Notes: a model not told the origin generated them from the sequence alone. Counted from the first letter of the stretch, positions 1 to 9,113 are shown. The stretch: 64,000 bases of DNA from Micromonospora zamorensis (GCF_900090275.1 NZ_LT607755.1:2418001-2482000), one strand, 5' to 3'. Translations and numbers: made by a program.

Positions 1-1377
1 GCCGAGCAGGTGGACACCTATGTCCGGCCCATGCTGGACGGCCGCTTCTTCGGCACGATGTGCCTGTCCGAGCCGCACGCCGGCAGCTCACTGGCCGACA
101 TCACCACCCGTGCCGAGCCCCAGGAGGACGGCTCCTACCGGCTCTTCGGCACCAAGATGTGGATCTCCGGTGGCGACCACGAGCTGGCCGAGAACATCGT
201 GCACCTGGTCCTGGCGCGGATTCCCGGCGGCCCGCCCGGGGTGAAGGGCATCTCACTGTTCGTCGTACCGAAGGTGCTGGTCGGCGCGGACGGGTCGCTC
301 GGCGACCGCAACGACGTGGTCCTGGCCGGGCTCAACCACAAGATGGGGTTCCGGGGCACCACCAACACCCTGCTCAACTTCGGCGACGGCGGGCACACCC
401 CGGGCGGCCGCCCCGGTGCCGTCGGTCACCTCGTCGGCGAGCCACACCACGGGCTGGCGCACATGTTCCACATGATGAACGAGGCCCGGATCGGGGTCGG
501 GGCGGGTGCCACCGCGCTCGGTTACACCGGCTATCTCAAGAGCCTGGCGTACGCCAGGGAGCGGCCGCAGGGCCGGCCGGTCGGCGCGAAGGACCCGGCG
601 GCGGCGCAGGTGCCGATCATCGACCACCCCGACGTACGACGGATGCTGCTCGCGCAGAAGAGCTACGTGGAGGGGGCGCTGGCGCTGGTGCTCTACTGCG
701 CACGGCTGCTCGACGAGCAGGGGACCGCGCCGGTCGAGGCGGACCGCGAGCGCGCGCACCTGCTGCTGGACGTGCTCACCCCGATCACCAAGAGCTGGCC
801 GTCGCAGTGGTGCCTCGCCGCGAACGACCTGGCGATCCAGGTGCTCGGGGGTGCCGGCTACACCCGCGATCACGACGTGGAGCAGCACTACCGGGACAAC
901 CGGCTCAACCCGATCCACGAGGGCACCCATGGCATCCAGGCTCTGGATCTGCTGGGCCGCAAGATGACCATGCAGGGCGGCGCCGGCCTTGCCCTGCTGA
1001 CCGCGACGATCGGGGACACCGTCGAGCGGGCCCGGCAGACCGGTGGCGGGGCGGCCGGTCTGGCGGACCGGCTGGCCGACGCGGCGGCCCGGGTGACGGC
1101 GGTGACCCGTCGGCTGTGGGCCGACGGTGACCCGGTGCTCGCGCTGGCCAACGCCAGCGCGTACCTGGAGGCCGTCGGGCACGTGGTGATCGCGTGGATG
1201 TGGCTGGAGCAGGTGCTGGCGCTGCCGCCGGAGGGGACCGGCGACGCGTTCCACGCCGGCAAGCGCCAGGCCGCCCGCTACTTTTTCGCGGTCGAGCTGC
1301 CTCGTACCGGTCCGCAGTTCGACCTGCTGGAGAGCCGGGACCGGACCACGCTCGACATGCGGCCGGACTGGTTCTGA
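1..1377 (+). CDS. Acyl-CoA dehydrogenase, 3' part (5' end outside window)
   Basis: Flavoprotein that oxidises an acyl-CoA to the enoyl-CoA, probably in fatty-acid or related acyl-CoA breakdown. About 458 residues are visible and the frame is open to base 1, so the N-terminal helical domain is missing. FGTMCLSEPHAGSS is the FAD/substrate-contacting segment of the beta domain. NEARIGVGAGATALG opens the C-terminal helical domain, and GGAGYTRDHDVEQ followed by IHEGTHGIQ carries the usual catalytic-Glu region. About 130 residues after LLGRKM match the extra C-terminal domain of the long (about 600 aa) AcdA-like subgroup. The substrate cannot be told from the sequence. Confidence 0.9.
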   Translation, partial: AEQVDTYVRPMLDGRFFGTMCLSEPHAGSSLADITTRAEPQEDGSYRLFGTKMWISGGDHELAENIVHLVLARIPGGPPGVKGISLFVVPKVLVGADGSLGDRNDVVLAGLNHKMGFRGTTNTLLNFGDGGHTPGGRPGAVGHLVGEPHHGLAHMFHMMNEARIGVGAGATALGYTGYLKSLAYARERPQGRPVGAKDPAAAQVPIIDHPDVRRMLLAQKSYVEGALALVLYCARLLDEQGTAPVEADRERAHLLLDVLTPITKSWPSQWCLAANDLAIQVLGGAGYTRDHDVEQHYRDNRLNPIHEGTHGIQALDLLGRKMTMQGGAGLALLTATIGDTVERARQTGGGAAGLADRLADAAARVTAVTRRLWADGDPVLALANASAYLEAVGHVVIAWMWLEQVLALPPEGTGDAFHAGKRQAARYFFAVELPRTGPQFDLLESRDRTTLDMRPDWF

Positions 1378-1381
1378 CCGG

Positions 1382-1558
1382 TCAGCGTCGTCGGCTCTGG
1401 TGCTGCATCGCCTGCCGCCCCTTGACGACGCCCCAGACGATCACGATCACCAGTGCGATGACACCGATGATGGCCAGCCAGCGGACCGCCTCGAGGAGCA
1501 ACCCGAGCAGGATGAGCACGCCGGCGACCACGCCGACGACCCAGAGCAGTGCGCGCAT
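1382..1558 (-). CDS. Small hydrophobic membrane protein (58 aa)
   Basis: The ATG at 1558 is preceded by a good GGGAGG ribosome-binding site. The product starts MRALLWVVGVVAGVLILL, holds two hydrophobic stretches (about residues 4-22 and 27-45), and ends in a basic tail rich in Gln and Arg. That pattern predicts a small inner-membrane protein with a cytoplasmic tail. It converges on the acyl-CoA dehydrogenase gene with almost no gap. I do not recognise a named family. The call rests on the start signal, the two membrane segments and clean codon use. Confidence 0.6.
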   Translation of the reverse strand: MRALLWVVGVVAGVLILLGLLLEAVRWLAIIGVIALVIVIVWGVVKGRQAMQHQSRRR

Positions 1559-1637
1559 CTCGAACCTCCCGTAACCGGCCGCGCCTGGTGCGCCGGGCCC
1601 GGGTTCAGGTTCCCCGTCCGGCCGACACCATGCCGAT

Positions 1638-1714
1638 TGATCGACTCGGGTTCTTTCAGGCCAGGGTGTCCGGGGCGCGGAGACACCCCGACTCTCGAAA
1701 ATCAGAGTCGATCA
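1638..1714. repeat. GATCGACTC-type palindromic element, copy 1
   Basis: Outer arms TGATCGACTC (1638-1647) and GAGTCGATCA (1705-1714) are perfect inverted repeats. An inner pair, GGGTGTC (1664-1670) and GACACCC (1682-1688), forms a second stem. The same arms recur near 12377, 32015 and 57967. It sits in the gap between two leftward genes, downstream of the spermidine-synthase-like gene, so it may act as a terminator or a REP-like mobile palindrome. Confidence 0.75.
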
Positions 1715-1723
1715 AGGACGAGC

Positions 1724-2443
1724 TCAGCCGCCGGCGCGCGCCACGTACACGGTGTTGGCCGACTGACCACCGGTCAACGGGTTGGCGAACGGCACGACGT
1801 GCGCCCGTACGTCCACGAACACCTCGGTGAGCGCCGCGGTGAACTCGGCGTCCGGCGGGTCGTCCGACCAGAGCGCGAAGACCCCCTCAGGGCGCAGCAG
1901 CGCGGCCAGCCGGCGCAGACCGGCCGGCGGGTAGAACGCGGCATGGCTGGGGTGCAGGACGTTGCGCGGGGAATGGTCGACGTCGAGCAGCACCGCGTCG
2001 AACCGCCGCCCGGGCACCTCGGCGTCGAAGCCGACGTCACCGGCCACCGCCGCGAAGAAGTCGGCCTGCACGAACCGGGTCCGCGGATCCTCGGCGAGGC
2101 CCGCCGCGAACGGCAGCAGCCCCTGCCGGTGCCAGTCGATCACGTCCTCGATCGCCTCCACCACGAACAGCGAACGCACCCGGGGGTCGCCCAGTGCCGT
2201 GCAGGCGGTGTATCCCAGCCCGAGACCGCCGACCACCACGTCGATCGAGTCACCGGGCACCTCGGCGAGACCGAGCCGGGCCAGCTCGATCTCCGCGACG
2301 GGGAAGAGGCTGGACATCAGGTACTCGTCGTCGAGCTTGACCTCGTACACCTCGACCTGAAGTGCCGGGTCCCGGCGTCGACGCAGGCTGATCGCGCCGA
2401 TCGGCGTCTCCCGCCAGGCCAGTTCCTCGAAACGCGCGCCCAC
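1724..2443 (-). CDS. Spermidine-synthase-like protein (SAM-fold)
   Basis: A 239-residue class I methyltransferase-fold protein resembling polyamine aminopropyltransferases and their uncharacterised relatives. The nucleotide-binding glycine loop is VVVGGLGLGYTA. VVEAIEDVIDWH is the acidic strand-2 region and LLDVDHSP lies where spermidine synthases hold their catalytic acidic motif. The GTG at 2443 is chosen because GAGAGG lies upstream and residues before it are low-complexity. No SAM decarboxylase is nearby, so real polyamine synthesis is doubtful. A methyltransferase-like role is equally possible. Confidence 0.7.
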   Translation of the reverse strand: MGARFEELAWRETPIGAISLRRRRDPALQVEVYEVKLDDEYLMSSLFPVAEIELARLGLAEVPGDSIDVVVGGLGLGYTACTALGDPRVRSLFVVEAIEDVIDWHRQGLLPFAAGLAEDPRTRFVQADFFAAVAGDVGFDAEVPGRRFDAVLLDVDHSPRNVLHPSHAAFYPPAGLRRLAALLRPEGVFALWSDDPPDAEFTAALTEVFVDVRAHVVPFANPLTGGQSANTVYVARAGG

Positions 2444-2570
2444 GGGTGGCCCTCTCGCCGTCGTTTTCGTCCCCGGATGGTACCGGTTGCCCCGTGCCGG
2501 CCACGCAGGGAACACGGGACATCGACGGAACGCATATCCTGTGCCCGGCCGATCCGTCGGAAGGGACCTG

Positions 2571-3956
2571 ATGCCGTCGCGGCAGGACCAGCTGCACTCC
2601 TACCAGTTCAGCGTCCAACGGGCGGTCGCCGCCCTGGTCATGCGGGAGACCGACCCCGCGCAGTCGCCGTTTCGGCGGCTGGCCGGCGCGGGTCTGGCCA
2701 GCGTCCTGGTCGCGGCGATCGGGCTCGGTGGCTCGGCGCTCTACGGGCTGTTCGCCGGTGGCGGCAAGGGCTGGCGCGACCCGGGCGCGGTGATCGTGGA
2801 GAAGGAGTCCGGCGCCCGGTTCGTCTATCGCGAGCAGAAGCTGCACCCGGTGCTCAACTACGCCTCCGCGCTGCTCATCGTCGGTGCGGACCGGTCGAAG
2901 ACCGTACTGGTCTCCCGCCGCACGATCGACGGCGTGCCGCGCGGGCTGCCGCTGGGCATCGCGGACGCGCCTGATTCGCTGCCCGCCCCCGGCCGGCTGG
3001 CCAACGGGGGGTGGACGGTCTGCTCGACCGTCCCCGCCGGCGCGGGCAGCGAGGCACCCCGCTCGGCCCTGCTGATCGGCACCGAGCCCGACGGCGGTCG
3101 GCCGCTGGGCGACGAGGCGCTGCTGCTGCGCCACCCCGACGGCGGGTTGCACCTCGTCTGGCACCAACGGCGATACCTCGTGCGTGATCCGAGCCGGGTG
3201 CTGGCCGCGCTCGCCACCACCCGGGCGCAGGCGGTGCCGGTGGCGCCCGCCCTGCTCAACTCGCTGCCGGCCGGCACCGACCTCGCCCCGCTCGACCTGC
3301 CCGGGCTGGGCCGTCCCGCCACCGGCGTGCCGGGCACCACCGTCGGCACGGTCTACCTGGTGAGCAACTCCGGCGGCGGCCGGCAGTACGCGGTGGCGCT
3401 CGACGCCGGGTTGGCCGGCATCACCGAGTTGCAGGCGGGGTTGTTGCTGGCCCGCACCGGGCAGGGCGAGCCGGTGCCGATGACGCTGGGTCAGTTCGCC
3501 GCGCTGCCCACGGTGCCCGACCTCGCTCCGACCGGCCCGAACGCCCCGCCACCGAGCCCGCCCCGGCTCGCCGCGGGCGGCGACGGGGCCCTCTGCACCC
3601 GGGTCGCCGACGACGGCGGGGTTGGTGAGGTGCGGTGGGGCGTACCGCTGCGGGACCTGACGGCCGCTCCCCGCACCGCGCCGACCGGCGGCGCGGTGCT
3701 GGCCGACCATGTGCTGGTGGAGCCGGGTCGTGGCGCGGTGGTCGAGGCCGCCGCGGCGCCCGGTGCGACCGGCGGTGCGGTTTCCGTGGTCACCGACCTG
3801 GGCCGGCGGTACGTGTTGGCCGACCGGGAGGTGCTCGCGATGCTCGGTTACCGCAGTGTCCGACCGTTGCGGTTGCCGGCCGGCCTGGTCAGCCTGGTGC
3901 CCGCCGGCGCGACCCTGGACCCGGCCGCCGCGCGTGCCGTCGCCGCCGCCGACTGA
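2571..3956 (+). CDS. eccB: Type VII secretion system protein EccB
   Basis: EccB is a core subunit of the ESX/type VII secretion membrane complex, with a short cytoplasmic N terminus, one membrane helix and a large extracytoplasmic domain. The 461-aa product starts MPSRQDQLHSYQFSVQR, the family's hallmark N terminus, followed by a membrane helix at about 37-62 and a long outer domain. The ATG at 2571 follows GGAAGGGA. EccB normally sits with eccC, eccD, eccE and mycP; none is in this window. The neighbouring genes are unrelated, so this looks like a detached eccB. Confidence 0.9.
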   Translation: MPSRQDQLHSYQFSVQRAVAALVMRETDPAQSPFRRLAGAGLASVLVAAIGLGGSALYGLFAGGGKGWRDPGAVIVEKESGARFVYREQKLHPVLNYASALLIVGADRSKTVLVSRRTIDGVPRGLPLGIADAPDSLPAPGRLANGGWTVCSTVPAGAGSEAPRSALLIGTEPDGGRPLGDEALLLRHPDGGLHLVWHQRRYLVRDPSRVLAALATTRAQAVPVAPALLNSLPAGTDLAPLDLPGLGRPATGVPGTTVGTVYLVSNSGGGRQYAVALDAGLAGITELQAGLLLARTGQGEPVPMTLGQFAALPTVPDLAPTGPNAPPPSPPRLAAGGDGALCTRVADDGGVGEVRWGVPLRDLTAAPRTAPTGGAVLADHVLVEPGRGAVVEAAAAPGATGGAVSVVTDLGRRYVLADREVLAMLGYRSVRPLRLPAGLVSLVPAGATLDPAAARAVAAAD

Positions 3957-4001
3957 TCCCCCCAAACCCCGCCCCCCGGGCCGCCGGGCCGCCAGGGCGG
4001 C

Positions 4002-4061
4002 GGTGATCAAGAGGTTTGCGTCAAAAAACGGCGCGAGCCTGACGCAAACCTCTTGATCACC
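4002..4061. terminator. Large palindrome, likely bidirectional terminator
   Basis: Perfect 22-bp inverted repeat (4002-4023 and 4040-4061, left arm GGTGATCAAGAGGTTTGCGT plus CA) with a 16-base loop starting in an A run. It lies exactly between the converging eccB and methyltransferase genes, so it fits a shared terminator. The arms are unusually AT-rich for this DNA and may belong to a dispersed palindrome family. Confidence 0.75.
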
Positions 4062-4086
4062 GGAGAGCGACGCGCGGCAGACGGTG

Positions 4087-4692
4087 TCAGTCGGCCGGAC
4101 GGCGCAGGACGCTGACCGCGAACGGCGCGTCGTCGCGCCACGGGCGCAGGTCCCAGGTGGCGAAGCGGTGCTCCACGCGCAGCCCGGCGGCCACGGCGTC
4201 GGCGTCGAACGCGGTCAGTGGATAACCGCGTTCGGTGCCGAAGCCCACTGTCAGCACACCGTCGGGGCGCAGGTGCGCGGCGACCCGGCGCAGCACCTCC
4301 GGTTCGGTGCCGACGGCGACGAAGGCGAGGACGTTGCCGGCCAGCACCGCCGCGTCGAACGGCTCCGCCTCACCCAGCGCCGGTAGGTCCAGCTCGGCCA
4401 GGTCGGCGACCAGCCACGTCGGGCCGGGATAGTCGGCGCTGGCCGCCGCCACCAGCGCGGGGTCTGCGTCCACCCCCACCACTGTGTGCCCACGCTCGGC
4501 CAGCGCGGCGCCGACCCGGCCGGTGCCGCTGCCGGCGTCGAGGATCCGTGAGCCGGGCGCGACCAGAGTGTCCACCAGGCGGGCCTCTCCGGCCAGGTCC
4601 GCGCCCTCGGCCGCGAGCTTGCGGAACCGGTCGATATACCACTGCGAGTGCTCGGGACCGGTGTCGGTCGCCCAGCGGGTCGGGTTGGCCAT
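4087..4692 (-). CDS. Class I SAM-dependent methyltransferase
   Basis: A 201-residue stand-alone methyltransferase. ILDAGSGTGRVG is the SAM-binding motif I, VVGVDADPALVAAA is the strand-2 acidic region, and FDAAVLAGNVLAFVA is the motif IV region. The N terminus (WATDTGPEHSQWYIDRFRKLA) matches a common actinobacterial small-molecule methyltransferase subgroup. The substrate is unknown. It converges with eccB across the palindrome at 4002-4061. Confidence 0.85.
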   Translation of the reverse strand: MANPTRWATDTGPEHSQWYIDRFRKLAAEGADLAGEARLVDTLVAPGSRILDAGSGTGRVGAALAERGHTVVGVDADPALVAAASADYPGPTWLVADLAELDLPALGEAEPFDAAVLAGNVLAFVAVGTEPEVLRRVAAHLRPDGVLTVGFGTERGYPLTAFDADAVAAGLRVEHRFATWDLRPWRDDAPFAVSVLRRPAD

Positions 4693-4746
4693 GAGGCCAC
4701 CGTAACCGGGCCGGTGGGGGAGCGGCGGGGGACCCGGAGGAGACGA

Positions 4747-5613
4747 TCATCCCTTCTCCGCGCCGCTGGTCAGCCCCTCGGTGAGCAGGCGTTCGCTGGC
4801 GAAGAAGAGGATCACGATCGGCAGGGTGAGCACGACCGACCCGGCCATCAGCACCGTCTTGGGGACCTCCACACCGTCGGCGAGCAGGGACAACCCCAGC
4901 GACACCGTCCACCGGTCGGGCTTGTCGACCAGGAACAGCAGGGCGAAGAGGAACTCGTTCCAGGCGATCATGAAGTCGTAGAGCGCGACCGCCATGACCG
5001 ACGGCATGGCCAGCGGCAGGCTGACCCGCCGGATGATGCCCAGCCGGCCGGCGCCGTCGATGGCGGCGGACTCCTCCAGGCTGACCGGGATGGTCTCGAA
5101 GTAGTTCTTCAGCATGTAGACCGAGACCGGCAGTGTCTGCGAGATGTAGACGAGCACCAGGCCGAACAGCGAGCCGCGCAGCCCGGCGAGGCTGAACACC
5201 ACGAACAGCGGGATCGCGATGACGATCGACGGGAACAGGTAGACCGCCAGGAACAGGAAGTCGACCTGCCGCCGGCCGAAGAAACGCAGCCGGGCCACCG
5301 CGTACGCGCCGGGAATCGCGACGAGCAGCGTGAGCACGGTCGCCGCGACGGCGACGAGGCTGCTGTTGCGGATGAAGGTGAGGAAGCCCTGGCCGCCGTC
5401 GTCGGTGGCCTTGAGCACCTCGGCGTACGTGGCGACGGTCAGCTCACCGAAGCCGACCACCAGCGCGCCCGGGTCGAGCAGCAGCCGCTCGATCGGCCGC
5501 ACCGAGAGCACCAGCATGTAGTAGAAGGGGAAGACGGTGACCACCAGGAACGCGGCGATCACCAGTCGGCGCAGCCAGCGCAGGCTCACCGTCTCGACCA
5601 CGTCCCGGTCCAT
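4747..5613 (-). CDS. Carbohydrate ABC transporter permease, MalG type
   Basis: Inner-membrane permease of a CUT1-type sugar importer, 288 aa with about six membrane helices. The EAA loop that docks the ATPase is visible near residue 180 as EESAAIDGAGRLG followed by SLPLAMPSV. Its start overlaps the stop of the upstream MalF-type gene by one base (TGATG), so the two are translationally coupled. No ATPase gene accompanies it, so a shared MsiK-like ATPase elsewhere is likely, as is common in actinomycetes. Confidence 0.92.
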   Translation of the reverse strand: MDRDVVETVSLRWLRRLVIAAFLVVTVFPFYYMLVLSVRPIERLLLDPGALVVGFGELTVATYAEVLKATDDGGQGFLTFIRNSSLVAVAATVLTLLVAIPGAYAVARLRFFGRRQVDFLFLAVYLFPSIVIAIPLFVVFSLAGLRGSLFGLVLVYISQTLPVSVYMLKNYFETIPVSLEESAAIDGAGRLGIIRRVSLPLAMPSVMAVALYDFMIAWNEFLFALLFLVDKPDRWTVSLGLSLLADGVEVPKTVLMAGSVVLTLPIVILFFASERLLTEGLTSGAEKG

Positions 5614-6569
5614 CAGCTCACCCTCCGTCCGAAGAAGCGCAGGTAGATCAGCACGAACACGATGAGCACCACTGCCAGCACGACCGCCTGCGCGGCCGCG
5701 GCGCCGATGTCGGTACGGGCGGTGAGGAACTCGTACACCCGCACGCTGACCACCTCGGTGCCCGCCGCGCCGCCGGTGAGCAGGTAGACGTCGTCGAACT
5801 TGTTGAACGTCATGATGAAGCGCAGCACGCCCAGCAGGGCGATCACCGGCAGCAGTTGGGGCAGCAGGATGTGCCGGAACCGTTGGGTGGGGGTGGCTCC
5901 GTCGACCCGGGCGGCCTCCTCCAACTCACCGGGCACCGCCTGGAGCCGGGCCAGCAGGAACAGGAAGGCGAACGGGAAGTAGCGCCACGCCTCGAACGCG
6001 ATCACCGTGGCCAGGGCCGTCGACTCCTGGGACAGGAACGGCACCGGGGCGTCCCAGCCGAGCAGGCGCTGGCCCCACGCGTTGACGATGCCGAGCTGCG
6101 GGTCGAGCATCACCTGCCAGACGAAGGTCACCGCGACCACCGGCGCCACGTACGGCAGCAGCATGGACGCCCGGACCAGGGTGCGACCCCGGAACGGCCG
6201 GCGGACCACCAGGGCGGCCACCAGGCCGAGCACTATCGACCCGACGGTGCCGCCGACGCTGTAGATCAGCGTCACCCACAGCGTCTCGGCGAAGCCGGGG
6301 GTGTGCAGCACCCGGTCGATGTTGTCCATGGTGAAGTCGCCGAACAGGCCGGTCTTGCGCAGCGTGGCGAGCCGGACCCGTTGGAAGGCGAGCACCACGG
6401 TCCACACGATCGGGATGCCGATGACCGCGATCGTGACGAGCAGGGTCGGTGCGACCAGCGCGAGCCCGGCCCGGGATTCGCGGCGGCGCAGGGTCAGTGG
6501 TCGGCGCCGGGGTGGCTCCGGCCGCTCCCGGGTGGGGGAGCGGCCGGGGCCGGGCGCGGTGGTCGTCAA
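5613..6569 (-). CDS. Carbohydrate ABC transporter permease, MalF type
   Basis: Partner permease of the sugar importer, 318 aa. A cytoplasmic Arg/Pro-rich N terminus of about 30 residues precedes the membrane helices. The EAA loop is EEAARVDGATPTQRFRHI near residue 220. The start is TTG, overlapping the stop of the binding-protein gene by four bases (TTGA), which points to coupled translation. Gene order is binding protein, MalF, MalG. Confidence 0.92.
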   Translation of the reverse strand: MTTTAPGPGRSPTRERPEPPRRRPLTLRRRESRAGLALVAPTLLVTIAVIGIPIVWTVVLAFQRVRLATLRKTGLFGDFTMDNIDRVLHTPGFAETLWVTLIYSVGGTVGSIVLGLVAALVVRRPFRGRTLVRASMLLPYVAPVVAVTFVWQVMLDPQLGIVNAWGQRLLGWDAPVPFLSQESTALATVIAFEAWRYFPFAFLFLLARLQAVPGELEEAARVDGATPTQRFRHILLPQLLPVIALLGVLRFIMTFNKFDDVYLLTGGAAGTEVVSVRVYEFLTARTDIGAAAAQAVVLAVVLIVFVLIYLRFFGRRVS

Positions 6570-7960
6570 TTGACGCCCGCCTTGATCGCGTCGACGTCCT
6601 TCTTGGCGCGGTTGGCGGTGGCCGTCGCGTCGGACTTGCCGGAGACGAGGTCAGCCAGCACCTTCGGCACCGGCAGCTCCCCGAGCATGGCACCGACCAG
6701 CTTGCCCTGCCCCTGGCTGAGGCCCCACCGCCCGAACGTGTCCGGGCTGCGGCGCAGCGTGGCCAGCACCTCGTCGCCGTACACGTCGGCGAGGGGCTTC
6801 TTGGCGTCCACGCCGGCCTGGCTGGTGTTCCACCGGGTCAGGTACGCCTCCGGCTCGGCCGGTGTGCCCTTGCGGACCGGGAAGCGGCCCTCGGGGGACA
6901 TGCCGAACCAGCTCGGGTAGCCGTCACTGAGCATGTACTCCACGAAGGACTTCGCCGGGTCGGCCGCCGCGCCGTCCAGCACGGCCCAGGAGCTGATCTC
7001 GCCGTACTGGGCCGGCTCGGTGCCGTTCGGGCCCTTGATCGCGGTGACGAAGCCGCTGTTCTTCGCGAGGAACCCCGGGTCGGCCTGGCACTGCGGGCAG
7101 GTGGGCTTGGCGTCGTTACGCAGCCCGGCCAGCTCGTCGAGGATGAACGGAGACCAGATCACCATGGCCGCCTTGCCGGCGAAGTAGGTGGCCCGGGTGG
7201 TGTCCACGTCCTGCGCGCCCTTCACCGAGCTGTTGCGGATCAGGTCGCCGTAGAAGCGGAACGCCTCGACGCACTGGGGCGAATCCAGGGTGACCTTGCC
7301 CGAGTCGTCGCTGAGCTGGCAGTCGTTGGCCAGCGCCAGGTGTTCGAAGGTCTGCTGGGTGAACACGTCGCTGGGGGCGGTCGCCGCGGTGATCCCGGCG
7401 ACGCCGCCGGTGTTCAGTCTCGCCGCGGCGGCGGTGATCCGCTCGTACGTGTCGGGTGCGGGCAGGCCGGCCGCGGTGAACAGGTCCTTGCGGTAGACGA
7501 GCAGTTGGCCCCAGCCGTCGCTGGGCACGGAGAGCTGCTTGCCCTCGTCGGAGGTGAGCTCCAGCGCCCGCGGTGAGAACGTCTGCCTGCCCAGCTTGTC
7601 GACGACCTCCGCGTTCGCCGAGGCGTGCAGCAGCTCGTTGCCGGCGAGCGTACGGATGCCGGCGAGGGAGACCGAACCCACGACGTCGGGCAGGTCACCG
7701 GCGGCGGCGTTGGCGGCGATCAGGGAGGGGAACTGGTCCTCGTTGACGGTCACCAGGTCGACCTGGATCCCGGTCTTCGCGGTGAAGTCGGCGACGATCG
7801 CCTTGGTGGCGGTGACCCGGTCGGCGACGTCCTCCAGGCTCCAGACGGTGATCTTCTTGCTGCTGCTGTCCGATTCGTCGTCTCCGCAGGCCAGCAGGGT
7901 GGACGCTGTCAGTGCCATGATCAGGGTGGTGGCGAGTATCCGCCTCGGAGGTGCTGACAT
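6566..7960 (-). CDS. Sugar ABC transporter substrate-binding lipoprotein
   Basis: Extracellular solute-binding protein that captures a sugar and delivers it to the two permeases. The 464-aa product starts MSAPPRRILATTLIMALTAS with lipobox LLAC, so it is a membrane-anchored lipoprotein. ITVWSLEDVADRVTATKAIV and the later AAMVIWSPFILDEL are typical of the family 1 sugar-binding fold. ATG 7960 has GAGAGGAG upstream; an ATG nine codons earlier lacks one. It is first in a three-gene operon that diverges from the catabolic genes at 8076. Confidence 0.92.
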   Translation of the reverse strand: MSAPPRRILATTLIMALTASTLLACGDDESDSSSKKITVWSLEDVADRVTATKAIVADFTAKTGIQVDLVTVNEDQFPSLIAANAAAGDLPDVVGSVSLAGIRTLAGNELLHASANAEVVDKLGRQTFSPRALELTSDEGKQLSVPSDGWGQLLVYRKDLFTAAGLPAPDTYERITAAAARLNTGGVAGITAATAPSDVFTQQTFEHLALANDCQLSDDSGKVTLDSPQCVEAFRFYGDLIRNSSVKGAQDVDTTRATYFAGKAAMVIWSPFILDELAGLRNDAKPTCPQCQADPGFLAKNSGFVTAIKGPNGTEPAQYGEISSWAVLDGAAADPAKSFVEYMLSDGYPSWFGMSPEGRFPVRKGTPAEPEAYLTRWNTSQAGVDAKKPLADVYGDEVLATLRRSPDTFGRWGLSQGQGKLVGAMLGELPVPKVLADLVSGKSDATATANRAKKDVDAIKAGVN

Positions 7961-8006
7961 CGGTGGCACTCCTCTCGAAGGGTACATGAAGGATCCAACA
8001 CCTTCG

Positions 8007-8044
8007 ATTGATCAATAGCAAGACATATGGCTATTTTTTGCTAT
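8007..8044. promoter_or_regulatory. Operator cluster in divergent sugar-locus promoter
   Basis: The gap between the binding-protein gene and the dehydrogenase gene is strikingly AT-rich. It contains a perfect 10-bp palindrome ATTGATCAAT (8007-8016) and an inverted repeat ATAGCAA (8015-8021) with TTGCTAT (8038-8044). Two-fold sites here would let one repressor control both directions. No regulator gene is adjacent, so the binding protein is unknown. Confidence 0.5.
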
Positions 8045-8075
8045 CCTGGAACCCAGTGCTACCGGGATGTGACAC

Positions 8076-9113
8076 ATGGGCAACTGGGTGGTCTCTCTCG
8101 CCGGGCCTCGACGGATCAGCCTCGAGCCCTGCCCCCCGGATCCGCTCGGCCCCGGCCAGGTCCGGGTCCGCACCTCCTACTCGGGCATCTCCGCCGGCAC
8201 CGAGCTGACCCTCTACCGGGGCAGCAATCCCCGGCTCAGCAAGGACTGGGACGACGCCGCCCGGATGTTCGTCCCCCGGCAGACCCCGGTGCCCTACCCG
8301 CTGATCGGCTTCGGCTACGAGGAGGTCGGTGAGGTCGTCGAGGTGGCGCCGGATGTCACCGACCGCCACCCCGGGCAGCTCGTCTGGGGCATCTGGGGGC
8401 ACCGGGCCGAGGCCGTGCTCGCCGCCGAGGCGGTGAATCCGCTCCCCGCCGGGTTGGACCCGCTCGCCGCGGTCTTCGCCCGCCCGGGGGCCATCGCGCT
8501 GACCGCCGTGCTCGCCGGTGACCTGCACCTCGGCGACTGGGTCGCCGTCTTCGGGCAGGGCGTCATCGGGCTGCTCGCCACCCGACTCGCCGTGCTCTCC
8601 GGCGCCCGGGTGGTGGCCGTGGACCCGGTGCCCGGCCGGTTGGAGCACGCCGCCCGGTACGGCGCGCGAACCACTGTGGACGTCCGCGCCGAGTCCGCCG
8701 CCGCCGTGCTGCGTCGGGCCACCGACGGCCGGGGCGCGGACGTCTGCCTGGAGTTGTCCGGGGCGTACCCGGCGTTGCACGAGGCGATCCGATCCACCGC
8801 ACACGCCGGTCGGGTCGTGGCCGCCGGCTTCTACCAGGGCCAGGCCGACGCGCTCGGCCTCGGCGAGGAGTTCCACCACAACCGCATCCAGTTGGTGGCC
8901 GCCCAGGTCTCCGGGCCCACCCCCGCGCCGAGCATGGCCGGGCGGTGGACCGGTGACCGGGTCGCGCAGACCTTCATGGACCTGGTGGCCGAACACAGCG
9001 TCGATCCGTTGCCGCTGGTCAGCCACATCGTCGACGCCAGCGCGGTCGCCGACGCCCTCGCGCTGCTCGACCGCGGCGCCGGTGACGTCCTCCAAGTGGT
9101 GCTGAGGTTCTAG
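8076..9113 (+). CDS. MDR-superfamily dehydrogenase (zinc-site residues absent)
   Basis: A 345-aa medium-chain dehydrogenase/reductase. The Rossmann loop is VAVFGQGVIGLLA and the GroES-like N-terminal half is present. Where zinc alcohol dehydrogenases carry the catalytic Cys (CGICGSD-like), this protein has YSGISAGTEL, and there is no four-Cys structural zinc lobe, so the usual zinc sites appear missing. It heads a tight three-gene run with an isomerase and a glycoside hydrolase, divergent from a sugar importer. Oxidation of an imported sugar or derivative is the likely job (inference). Confidence 0.82.
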   Translation: MGNWVVSLAGPRRISLEPCPPDPLGPGQVRVRTSYSGISAGTELTLYRGSNPRLSKDWDDAARMFVPRQTPVPYPLIGFGYEEVGEVVEVAPDVTDRHPGQLVWGIWGHRAEAVLAAEAVNPLPAGLDPLAAVFARPGAIALTAVLAGDLHLGDWVAVFGQGVIGLLATRLAVLSGARVVAVDPVPGRLEHAARYGARTTVDVRAESAAAVLRRATDGRGADVCLELSGAYPALHEAIRSTAHAGRVVAAGFYQGQADALGLGEEFHHNRIQLVAAQVSGPTPAPSMAGRWTGDRVAQTFMDLVAEHSVDPLPLVSHIVDASAVADALALLDRGAGDVLQVVLRF

